64,000 bases of DNA from Ipomoea triloba (Eukaryota; Streptophyta; Magnoliopsida; Solanales; Convolvulaceae): assembly GCF_003576645.1 (NCBI RefSeq), contig NC_044917.1, positions 238,212-302,211 of the forward strand. The letters are read 5' to 3'. This document shows, in pieces, positions 12,901 through 23,227 of this stretch. The notes under the pieces were generated by a model that worked only from the letters and a program-made list of their open reading frames with translations, did no database searches and had not been told where the DNA came from. Numbering within the stretch: position 1 is the stretch's first letter; the number at the start of each line of letters is the position of its first letter. Position numbers and translations under genes: made by a program.

Positions 12901-13876
12901 TTACCATTTAGGTGGTAAAGATGCTCTCTTATCGATTTGGTGCGAGCCATTAGTGTTCGTAAAGCGAGGGAAAGCAATCAGTACCGCTAACCCTTAGGGT
13001 CCCCCCTCCCAATTGATAAAAAAAATACACCCCATGACCTTAATTTTTTATTCTTTTTTTTTTGTTGGTATGTATATATACACACACACACACACATATT
13101 CTCTCTTTAATTTCTTTCCTCTCACTTTTATTGATTTTGTACTATCCAACTATAAATTTTATTTCCTCTCTCATTCATGTTTCCTTCACTTCCCACCCAT
13201 CCAAACTAGACATTAATTATTTAGTAGACTTGAGGGATACATAACGACTATCTAGTCATTGTCCATGACTTTTACTAGTTTTACATATTCCTCTTGACGG
13301 GTTTAATCAATTTTGAAATATTATTTTAGTAAATAAGATGCCATAATGGATGATGATGATGATATTATTATTATTATTTAATCATACTTGGTCTATTAAT
13401 AATATTATTCTTAAATGTTCATTAGTTACAAAATAACATAATAACAATATAAGTCGAACTTCAATATAGCATACATAAATTTTATGCAAAAACTCATATT
13501 TATACTACTTGGAATATTAATTAAGCCTTACATAGGTAATCATAAATTAAGAGATTTTGAGCATGACCTCATATATTATTAATGATATTATTATCTGCTT
13601 AACAGACTTGACCTTTTAAGTTTGAATAGTTTTAACAAATGATTGGTTTATCAAACCAACTTATTGAACTAATTCAATCAAATTCAATTAATTACACTCC
13701 ATAAAATATATTGTATATATTAATTAGGAACAAAAAACTTACATATATATACGTACTCCAAAATATTACATAGTTCCAGGCTTCCAGCATATCATTCGAC
13801 GAGCCATTTGGTCAAAATGTTCCCAACTAAGGAGACAAATCACAGCATGCACACTGCTTTAATTTGGTTGGCCCTT
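9986..13876. other. Gene-poor intergenic DNA
   Basis: AT-rich DNA with no convincing coding sequence. A slightly more GC-rich stretch at about 12,640-13,010 looks like decayed coding sequence, but I could not match it to a family. A short CA-repeat lies near 13,080. Confidence 0.4.
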
Positions 13877-14048
13877 AATTAGAAGATTAGTTTTTTTTTT
13901 TTAATACTACTAACTCTATTATCTCAGCCTATTGAAGCACAAGAGTTAGTATTGCTTCCACTGAAGTTCGAACCCACCACCTCCCATATAAAAGGAAAGA
14001 TTTGATGCCACTGGATTACAAGGTTCTTGGCAATTAGAAGATTAGTTT
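13877..14048 (-). mobile_element. tRNA-derived SINE with target-site duplication
   Basis: Read on the minus strand, a body of about 138 bases contains a box-A-like sequence (TAATCCAGTGGC), then a box-B-like sequence (GGTTCGAACTTC), and ends in an A-tract, seen as the T run from about 13,890 on the plus strand. It is bounded by a 17-base direct repeat, AATTAGAAGATTAGTTT, at 13877-13893 and 14032-14048. That is the target-site duplication expected of LINE-driven retroposition. Confidence 0.8.
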
Positions 14049-15617
14049 AATTCGCTAGGTAAGTATTTTTCAATATAGTATTATATTATATTATTGATGG
14101 AGGACGTACACTTCACTGCCAAGCCAAGCTTTTCCACCACTTCCTTATCATTCTTAGCTTGCATGTCCTTGAATTGAACCCATGCTGCCATATATACATA
14201 ACATGTTTAACTTTTGATTGGTTAATAAATTGTATTGGCTACAACATATTTTTCAACCAGATAAGATTCTTGCCGTCCAACATTAATTAGGAGACAGAGT
14301 CTCAATCTCGCTCATAATAAGGCAAAAATATAGTTGTTAATAAATAATAACTCCCTGCACGTGTTTGACCAATTAGTGCCTGGCAATTCAATGACTTTTA
14401 CTTGGTAAGTCCTTTTGCTTTTCATTTTTCACACCAAAATAATGTCCAATTTCTGTACTTGTTATTTTCTACATTTCAAACGGGTAATTATTATATATAT
14501 ATATATATACTCTCGATCTATTGTCTATTAGTCTTTATCATTTCCAGTAGCATATATATAGAAGTTTTGCATATATATTTGAAAGTCATATCATAATTAA
14601 TAACATTATTTAATGTTGTCGGTTGAATAACTATAATATGATTAGGGGTAAATCCATCTAAATGTGCAGATAGATAGAAATTCATCTCATTCTCCATCTT
14701 ATCTTTGACATTATTTCTCATATTTTCTCGGTATGTTTTGCAAGATCTAAAAGTAATAAAATCAACTAAACTCTATTTTAAATATGATAAGTCATAAATT
14801 GATGACTTAGTGGTGCACCTCATTTTCTCAATTTGCATGGATGATCTTAAGGTGATTGAGATGAAAATCGCTTCTAATTGAAGTTTTTTTGATTGTATGC
14901 AAAGAAGATTGGCGTTGGCATCTAGTAGCGTCTCTCTAGTCCCCTTGTTGAGGTATTACGTGGTCTTTATCATATAAAACACCATAACAGGTTAAATAAT
15001 CAAAGTCCCTCCATTTCCAATTGTTTGTTTGATTGTTCATTTCCTTAATTGTGTTTTCTATTCTCACATGATTCTCATCTCTTCATTTGAACTAACTTTC
15101 AAACACAATACACTTTTATGCTTAACCTTCTACTATTCAATTCCCTTATGGTCCACTCATTGAAATGATATATTGTGTGAAGAATTGAAGATATCCTATC
15201 ACACGTCACTCCATCACCACTAAGACACATATGTCAAAATAGGACATGCACGTATAGTATTAATGTTTAAAATTTAACATAATGTTGTAAAGTGCTATTT
15301 AATATTGGTTAGAATGTATAGTACCACTTTTTGTAAAGTGCTATTTAATATTGGTTAGAATTTATAGTACCACTTTTTCATACTAGAATTACGGCATATA
15401 TAATACTTATTATGTGACACATAATTATTTAAAAAATTAAAAAAGGAAACATTTTTATATTTATTGATTATTCAAGAATTAATTTACTCCACTACAAGTT
15501 AACAAATATTTCACATATAATAATAACCAAATATGAAACAAATTCAATGCAAATAATGACACGACATTAGTAAAAAAAATTGATTTATTATGGGAATCTA
15601 ATATTACTTTTACCAAT
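14049..15617. other. Intergenic, AT-rich
   Basis: No gene was recognised. It contains a 46-base unit duplicated in tandem at 15286-15331 and 15332-15378, with one or two differences. Confidence 0.4.
15286..15378 (+). repeat. 46-base tandem duplication
   Basis: Two adjacent, nearly identical copies starting TGTAAAGTGCTATTTAATAT. Confidence 0.85.
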
Positions 15618-15622
15618 GTTAT

Positions 15623-15900
15623 TGTTGGAAAAGATTTGTTGTGCCTGTTGGCCTTTAGCTCTTAACCGGTGGATGGTAAATTTGCAGGAAATGTATAAGC
15701 TACTATAACAACAAAAGAGAATTGAGACAAGAAGAATGGGAGAATATTCTTATTCATCTGATCATTAGACCTCTATTACAACATATGAGAGCTTATATAT
15801 ATACAGTACAACAATGAATACATACAATAATGACATACTTAATTACTGGACCGTTACGTCCGTTACAATATAATGTCCATATTAATATATACTTATAACA
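15623..15900 (-). repeat. 3' LTR of the copia element
   Basis: 278 bases, TG...CA-bounded in both orientations. No difference from the copy at 21517-21794 was seen. Preceded by target duplication GTTAT. Confidence 0.93.
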
Positions 15901-15932
15901 CTCCCCCTTGGATATTATTTGTCCATGATCTT

Positions 15933-16550
15933 GCCTCATTAAAAGCTCGCTAGGAAAACCCTGTGGGAAAAACCTAGATAAGAAAAAGAGTACAAGGTAT
16001 ATGAATGGTATATTCAAATACTTTCATGCCTCGTTAAAAACTTCACTAAGAAAACCACATGGGAAAAACTTAGTTGAAGAAAAGAGTACATGATATTTAT
16101 AAACTCATATATAGTCCTAGTTGCCTCATTAAAACCTTACACTAAGAAAACCTAGTGGGAAAAAACTTAGTTAAGGGAAAAGAGTACAACCATAACTTGT
16201 TGCGTTTAATCTTCAGGATTTGCAAGAGTTGGTGGTCTTTTGGACCAATAATCTCTGTGTATGTTGTTGCTCCCCCTGAAGACAACAGCCTTTCTGATTG
16301 CCTCGTTAAAAACCTTACACTAAGAAAACCCGGTGGGAAAAACTTAGTTAAGGGAAAAAGAGTACAATCATAAGCCAGGGAAAAAGAGTGCAATCATAAG
16401 CCTTCAGGGCATAATCTTCAGGATTTCGAGGTTCGTCTTATTTTGCAACTTTCTCCCCGTTTATTATATTATACTCATGCCTCGTTAAAAACCACACTAG
16501 AAAAATCCAATGGGAAAAATCTAGTGAGGAAAAGAGTACATGGTATATAG
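15933..16550 (-). repeat. Five-copy degenerate repeat near the polypurine tract
   Basis: On the plus strand a motif opening GCCTCGTTAAAAAC, followed by TGGGAAAAACTTAGT and AAGAGTACA, starts at 15933, 16028, 16123, 16300 and 16479. The spacings are 95, 95, 177 and 179. CTCCCCCT blocks, which are polypurine tracts on the element's coding strand, lie at 15901, near 16270 and near 16630. From memory, similar motifs occur in the 3' regions of other plant copia elements. Confidence 0.75.
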
Positions 16551-18525
16551 ATTGCAAAAGTGTATAATTGTTGGTTCTTTTAGGACCCACCCAATCTTCA
16601 GGGTTGATTTAAGTAAATGTAGTCCACATCTCCCCCTGAAGATAATAATCTTCGATTTCTACATTGTTTAAAATAGAATAACTGTTTCAAAAGGAACGTA
16701 GAGGAGATGATATGACAATCTTCAAGATTGTCACTATAAGTTAACATTTTAAAAAAATGATCTCGTGACTCTTCTGGAGCCTATGTAGGTTGAATATAAT
16801 CAATATTCCTTAACTATACCTACTTAAAAACACACTTTTATAATTCTCCCATAAGTCAGTGGAGATAGAACGTACACACATAACTAACTTGGAATGGAGA
16901 TCAAAGGCAATCATTACCAAGTGGTCTATGAGAAAAACACACATTGGTTTGTCCCACAAATTTTAAATTGGAGATACTAGAGGATAATTAGGGCATTAGA
17001 AACTATAGTTGATTTCATTGTAAGGACAATGTCAATCAAAATATGATCATAGAACTTCTGGTTCTTCTGTAGTATTCCAATAATAATGAAGAAATGGACT
17101 TCAGGTCCTAAAGTGTCCTCAATATCATTTTTGGGTCTAAACGGTTCCTTATCTTCTTCAAGAGATATAACCGTTAGTATGATAAGTCAATCATACTTAT
17201 CTATATGAAATGCGTTGAAGACATCTTTCTAAAAATTGGTGTATAAATTCTTTTCAAGGAAATACTCGATTTGCAGGTCGAGGTGATACTTGGTTTACCA
17301 AGTCCTTTCATTTCATTTTTAGAGCTAATACCATTAAACTCTTTATGATGTTTATAACACAACATATGTTGAGATAATGATTAGTAGCCTCTCAATAGGT
17401 ACTAACGGTATTATCTTGATTTTTACATTTTCCTGCTTCAGGAGAAAATTACTTAGTTAATTGCTTTACTATTAAGTAAAGCCTTTGTAGTTCAACAACA
17501 AATATGTTGTAATATTATTTTGAGAATTATAAATCCATCGAGGATCAAATTAGTAATTCTATGCTCATTTACAATTCAATAAAGAACACTTATGGTACAT
17601 ATTATCCCTTCTAAATGAGGGTAATAACTCCATTCGTAATCCTTTAACGAATTCATAATGACACATAATTCCTTCTTAAAAAAGGAGAATTACTCAGTTA
17701 ATTATGATCTGTGCTAAGGTCATATAAAGATCATATTGTCCAAAGACCTTATTGTCATATGGTCATGACGTTTATTAGCTGCATATCTAAGTTTGTACTG
17801 CCAATTATCTTGTATAGCGGAACTTAATGTCATCGTATATGGGAGATTTGATTAAAATTAATCAAAGATTTCTGCGTTAACCCATATGCTACAAACACTC
17901 GCTATTATATCACCTTATTGTTTTCATTTCTCTTTCGTACAAACATCCATTTGTAACCAACAGGGTTATTATTCAATGGTGTATGTATTGTCAAGAGAAT
18001 CTGTTTTAGCGAGTCGAGCTCTGCCTTAATTGCTCCTTTGAATATTAAATAATGAGGATGCTTCTGGCATCTCACCTGGATCCAGTTTATTAAATGAGCA
18101 ATTATATAGGCGTGTGTTGTCGACAGTTTTAAAATTTTCTCCCAAAATCATGACAATTTTTAATCAGATCATTAACATTTCCCAGTATAAGATCTGATTG
18201 TTCCGTATCCCTAGTATTATGTTTGTTTGGTGCACCTTACTAGGGTTTTCGTCTTCTGGTTGGTCTTCAGGACATAATTCTTTTTAGGACAAGAGTGACA
18301 ATGCTTCTTTACTAGATCTAGTATTATGTTTTATATCTCTTACAACGATAGATCTCCTTACACTACTAGCGTCAAGCTAAGGAGTATCGAGATATATATT
18401 ATTTGGTCCAATTTGCGGATTATATATGGGACCTTGTCACTCTTTTCTGATCAACATGATCAATGTATATATACATTATCGGTATATATATTTGGCAGAT
18501 TATTTGCTAATATTGCAAAATAAAT

Positions 18526-18787
18526 TACTCCCTCCGTCCCATTTTATGTGTCGGGTTCGGTTAACGAGGCTTGACTGAAGTTATTTTTAATCCAATTTTT
18601 CATAATATTAATTTTTGTATTAATATACAAAATTTATATATTTAGAAACTACACTAAAAGTACTATTAAACACAAAAAATCAAATTTAAAAATAAGTAAA
18701 AAATACTAAAGAAAACAAACAAAGAAGAAAGAGTTGTTTTGACCAATGAATAGTAAGTAGGACAGATAAAATGGGACATAGGGAGTA
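18526..18787. mobile_element. Stowaway-type MITE nested in the copia element
   Basis: 262 bases with ends TACTCCCTCCGTCCC and, inverted, TACTCCCTATGTCCC, and TA at each border: the hallmark of Stowaway (Tc1/mariner) MITEs. It splits the copia pol remnant between the PRTNKIELE and ANNLPNIYTD segments, so it entered after that coding sequence was assembled. Confidence 0.88.
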
Positions 18788-20136
18788 TCTTCTAAACTTC
18801 TAGTTCAATTTTATTAGTACGTGGATTATAATGAAGATCATTCCATTTCATGGTTTTCTCGGCATTTCAATTTGGGTATATCTCCCCCTAATGCCGTGAA
18901 ATAGATCTTCAGTATGCAGTCAGCGTATCTATTGATTCGAGCTCATAAAGAGACGCAACTGTTGGTGATATAATAATTGGACCGCATACTAAGAATATCA
19001 ACGCAGAATGGGAAATGTTTATACGTACTAGGTTGTAGGGGGGATTGATACTGATACGCAGTGAGCTAGATTTGAAAATATATCAAGTATGATGTCCCCA
19101 AAATCATCAATACATGGTTGGGTCTTATCACGACATTTTGACAAACCAAATGATACTCATAAGTATGGTATGATTTCTTAAGAGTGCCAAAATAGCTTTA
19201 AGAAAATTAAAGCAATGAATGTCGTATAAGATGATGTGGATAATGTGGTTTGACTCAGATGTATAAAACATCGAGAGAATATAGTTGAAAAGATGCATCT
19301 ATTTATTACCAGAATGATCTTACTGATGATCATTCATATTGGGATGAACTATCACCTTTGAGGGATAGTGATCATCAACTTAACATAGAGCAAGCACTTG
19401 ATCAAAATATTGAACATCTTGCAATAGAATTACTATTGTAATGTATAGAGGTAAAGCCTATCACTTCTAGAATAGATATAGATGATAAGGTATTTATATC
19501 ATCAATATGACCAAATAAGAGCATTTGCTTCAGGCAAAGCAACTTGGTCGAGTTCAACATTGAGCTGCTCGCTTAGGTTTCAGCAAGACGCTTCGGGGTG
19601 TGACACACACGTGAACAGTGCCTTTTATATCCACACGTGAAACATACTTTGCTGTTGGGCTAAAAGTTATATGAAGTTGTCCTCAACTAGTTGAATAACT
19701 TAAGTTTGGGACACAATTGTGTATAGCTGATTAAGTCAGTTACCGACTGAAAACCTTGAAATCTAAAGTTAAATAAGCCAAATTGTGACTTAGAAAAGAC
19801 CAATGATATTTGTAGTCAAAAGCAATCCTTCAGGGATTTTTATAGCACTATCGACAGGATATGGGATTGATATAAATACCAATTTCAAGGGCTTATGTTA
19901 AAAACATGCTCCTGTCCAAAATAAGATTGGTAAATTCATATTTTGGAGATAACAACCTAGATCTTTCTAAAAAATCTATATACTATGGCTGGCTAAAAAC
20001 GGGAGTCCACTTATTATTTGCATAAAGAAATTATATATTATGCAAATATGACAGAATATGCATATGAACTCATAAAATCAAGTCAGCCAAATAAATTGCA
20101 CAAACTAGCAATTTAATTTAGGAGCATAAATAATAA

Positions 20137-20220
20137 ATTCAAAGAACTATTTGAATGGCATTTTGAAACCAAATCAATATTCAAAGAACTATTTGAATGG
20201 CATTTTGAAACCAAATCAAT
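20137..20220 (+). repeat. 42-base perfect tandem duplication
   Basis: Two identical adjacent copies starting ATTCAAAGAACTATTTGAAT, inside the copia element. Confidence 0.9.
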
Positions 20221-20442
20221 GATTCTCGTAACCAAAATCAGATAGCCCAACATTTGAAAAATAGGTAAGCCCAAATAAAAATAGGAGAAGGAACTTAAAA
20301 GAAAAAAAAATTCTTTTAAATAATGGATCGTGACCCATATTCAAGTTCCGGCCCATTAAGAATGCTTATCTTCTTCACCACAAAAAAAATAAAATTGGCC
20401 CATTGAAAAGATATCAACAAAATAGGCATAACTTGTAGTTAA

Positions 20443-21033
20443 TTATAAAATGGACCAGGTTTTGGCCAAAAAATGGGCCAAACCCGGCCCAAGAAAGCAT
20501 ATGAACATATATGCAAATGTCTGCAAAAGAAACCTAGTAGCCAGTAAAAAAAAAACGCGAGGGAGTGGGAGAGACGCGAAGCAGATAAGCCGGAGCCAAC
20601 ACCACCATACCCATCGCCGATCAGACTGGACATGAGTCGCCAATCGTCGTAAACTACCGCCGCTGACACGCCGGGCGGCCCTCTGCCGGAGGGTTGGTTG
20701 CCTACTTGCCGTTCGATTCAAGATCAACGGAGAAAAAGTGAGAGAGACGATCGGGAAAATTGAAAAATCGGAAAGGGGAAAAACGCAGTCCAAAAAAAAA
20801 CGATAAAAGAGGCCGGAGGGAAATTGGCCGACTTCACCAATATCTGCGCCGCCCCAGAGCGTTGACCACCGCCACTCGCTGGAAATCCAGCGTCGTCGCG
20901 GGGCGTCGACCACCGCCACTCGCCGCCATAGCCGTGCTGAGCCGCCGCAGATCGGACAGAGTGCAGAGAATCCGTCGCATTCGCCGCCACGCACGCCATC
21001 GTCACCGGCCATCAACACCAACCCAGAGTCCAA
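20443..21033 (-). other. GC-rich open frame near the 5' end of the copia element
   Basis: A 196-codon open frame beginning about 480 bases inside the 5' LTR, where gag would be expected to start. Its base composition is clearly richer in G and C (about 20,560-21,020) than the rest of the element. The predicted product is rich in Arg, Trp, Ser and Gly and resembles no gag I know; the gag zinc knuckle lies further downstream in another stretch. It may be captured host DNA or a GC-rich leader. Coding status is doubtful. Confidence 0.35.
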
Positions 21034-21516
21034 AAAAAACGGCGAACAGGTTTTGATTCGAATTTTTATTTTTTAGCGAGTATCAATCAAAACAAATGTA
21101 TTTGATATTTGATATGCAGAAAATTTCTGTGAATATATACATACGTATATATAAAAACAATTATATATACTACAAAAAATGACGCAACTCCGAATGTTTG
21201 CTGTTATCTTGTTAGTACAGGATATACCCTATTTTCTTACTGCTTGCTGTAGAAAACATATGAATAGCATACATGCTTGAAAAAAAACGTGCATAATCAC
21301 ATATAAATCTCAGCATACATTTACTACCAGAATATGTAAAGATATACAGATCAAGTAAATATGCAATTTGAAGCAAATAGTATAGTTTAGGCAATTAAAG
21401 CCCTAAGAATTGCATATACAAGAACATATACGAAATGCGTAGTTTAGCAATTATAAAAAATTGCCTATTCGAAAAATATGAAATTTGTACCGTTCACTGT
21501 GAGCGTGCTGATAACG

Positions 21517-21794
21517 TGTTGGAAAAGATTTGTTGTGCCTGTTGGCCTTTAGCTCTTAACCGGTGGATGGTAAATTTGCAGGAAATGTATAAGCTACTAT
21601 AACAACAAAAGAGAATTGAGACAAGAAGAATGGGAGAATATTCTTATTCATCTGATCATTAGACCTCTATTACAACATATGAGAGCTTATATATATACAG
21701 TACAACAATGAATACATACAATAATGACATACTTAATTACTGGACCGTTACGTCCGTTACAATATAATGTCCATATTAATATATACTTATAACA
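21517..21794 (-). repeat. 5' LTR of the copia element
   Basis: Identical by eye to 15623-15900. Followed by the target duplication GTTAT at 21795-21799. Minus-strand TATATATAAG within it may serve as the promoter. Confidence 0.93.
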
Positions 21795-22026
21795 GTTATG
21801 TTATATTTATTCAATTTTATTCACGGGAGTATCATATTTACGTGGCAATGATTAATTAATTAATTAATCAATTAATTAATAATAATAATAATAAGAAGAA
21901 TATAAGATCTAAATAAATAAATAAGAATGGTGGTAGTAAATACTAAGAATGCGTTTGGTAGTTAGGACACTTAAATTTTTCAGAAAATTTAAAATGTATG
22001 TGAAAAAGATATTTTAATGTTTGATA

Positions 22027-22274
22027 TGTTGTAGGTCATGTCTGTTGGTTATTAGCTCCTAACCGATGAACATTGCAGCTAAAGAGAAAAGAGATAGAGA
22101 AACAATAAACATAGGGAGAATAGTGTTTCATTCCATCGTGCATGTATATGTTACAATGGACATAAATATAATACAAACAATAACATAAATACATAATGGA
22201 TACATAAATACAGAAACGGTTACAACCGTTATATACTTCATAATAATGTCCACTACTTAATATTATTTATAACA
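22027..22274 (-). mobile_element. Solo LTR of a related copia family
   Basis: 248 bases starting TGTTGTAGG and ending TATAACA, with a perfect 5-base target duplication TGATA at 22022-22026 and 22275-22279. Internal blocks (TTAGCTCCTAACCGATG, TAATGTCCA) match the LTRs of the element 230 bases away, but with many differences. So it is a separate, related insertion reduced to one LTR by recombination. Confidence 0.85.
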
Positions 22275-22279
22275 TGATA

Positions 22280-22660
22280 CAATTTTTTACGTAAGAAAAT
22301 TGTGGTCATGAAAATCTAATTTCATGATATCAAAGAAAGTAAATCCTACTTAAAAGAGATAAGATTCTTTTTCTTAAAGAGACTATGAATCTACTAAATT
22401 TATTTAATTATAAGTATTTATCATTTTTGGTTTATTCGTTTCATACTACATTACTACATATAACATACTTCCACCCAGGGAAAATTGCTTAATTTTTCCA
22501 ATTTGATACTTGGTAGAATTGATCAAAATTTGAATGGTCTTGAAACGCCGTCGTTTCAAATTGGTAGAATTTTGAATGGAAAAGGAAAACATTTGAAACG
22601 ACGGCGTTTCTTAAGAATATAAATATCCTTCTCGCTGTCCGGACCCTGGAGTAATCAGGC
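22280..22660 (+). promoter_or_regulatory. Upstream region of the GON4-like gene with an inverted repeat
   Basis: Contains a perfect 19-base inverted repeat: GAAACGCCGTCGTTTCAAA at 22542-22560 and its reverse complement at 22592-22610. The AAACGRCGNCGTTT core is frequent in plant upstream regions. It lies roughly 60-150 bases before the probable transcript start. TATAAATATCC at about 22618 could be a TATA box. Confidence 0.5.
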
Positions 22661-23227
22661 TTCTTCTGCTAATCCCTAATTTCTCCAGCGATCAATCAAT
22701 CTTCCGGCGAAGAATTCATATGCACTCAAGCTCTCATTGAACGAAGCTTTAGGAGAAGGCGGGGAAAGCTTGGGGCTTCTTCGTTTCTGCTGGTGTGCAG
22801 CACATTTTGCTTCTCTTGTTTGGGTAATTGAATGGTTTACTGTTTTGCTTCCTTTTTATCTATTCTGACGATTTGCATTGAAAAAACTAAATTTTGGACT
22901 GAATTGAGGGGGTGTTCTGAAGAAACTGGATCGTAGGAGTAAATTTTGGAGCATATGAGCATATCATTAGTGTAAAGAAGGGAAAATTACTGAACGTATT
23001 GATCGACACTCAAATTTTATAAATGCATACCTAACTATATTGTAATCATGTGATCTGGAAACCGCTTATATCACCGTTTTCTGGTAAGCTAATAGAGCAC
23101 CTTTCTCGCCCATGAAAGAAGAAGCCCAAGGTTCTGCTTATCTTTGAAGGGATGGTCTAGTTCTTGCCAGTTTAAATGCTTGTCGGCATTCATTTGCATA
23201 AGCATTTTCTCACATTTTGTTCTCAAG

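Larger units (their letters stand above)
15623..21794 (-). mobile_element. Ty1/copia LTR retrotransposon, coding-dead
   Basis: A 6,172-base element on the minus strand. It has two 278-base LTRs (TGTT...AACA), identical by eye, and a 5-base target duplication GTTAT at 15618-15622 and 21795-21799. Inside the upstream LTR (21517-21794) the primer-site region contains TTATCAGCACG; next to the downstream LTR a polypurine tract (CCAAGGGGGAG) lies at 15901-15911. Decayed protein remnants lie in copia order on the minus strand: a CCHC zinc knuckle CFTCGYKRHCSRVC near 19,590-19,650, the inter-domain sequence PRTNKIELE near 18,800-18,825, its continuation ANNLPNIYTD near 18,465-18,500, and a reverse-transcriptase block VGYKWMFVRKRNENNKV near 17,914-17,966. 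Many stops and a nested MITE separate them, so the copy cannot encode its own enzymes. Confidence 0.9.

Noticed and set aside
12640..13010. Possible LINE or other decayed coding sequence
   Set aside because: The composition is suggestive, but no motif could be matched in any frame.
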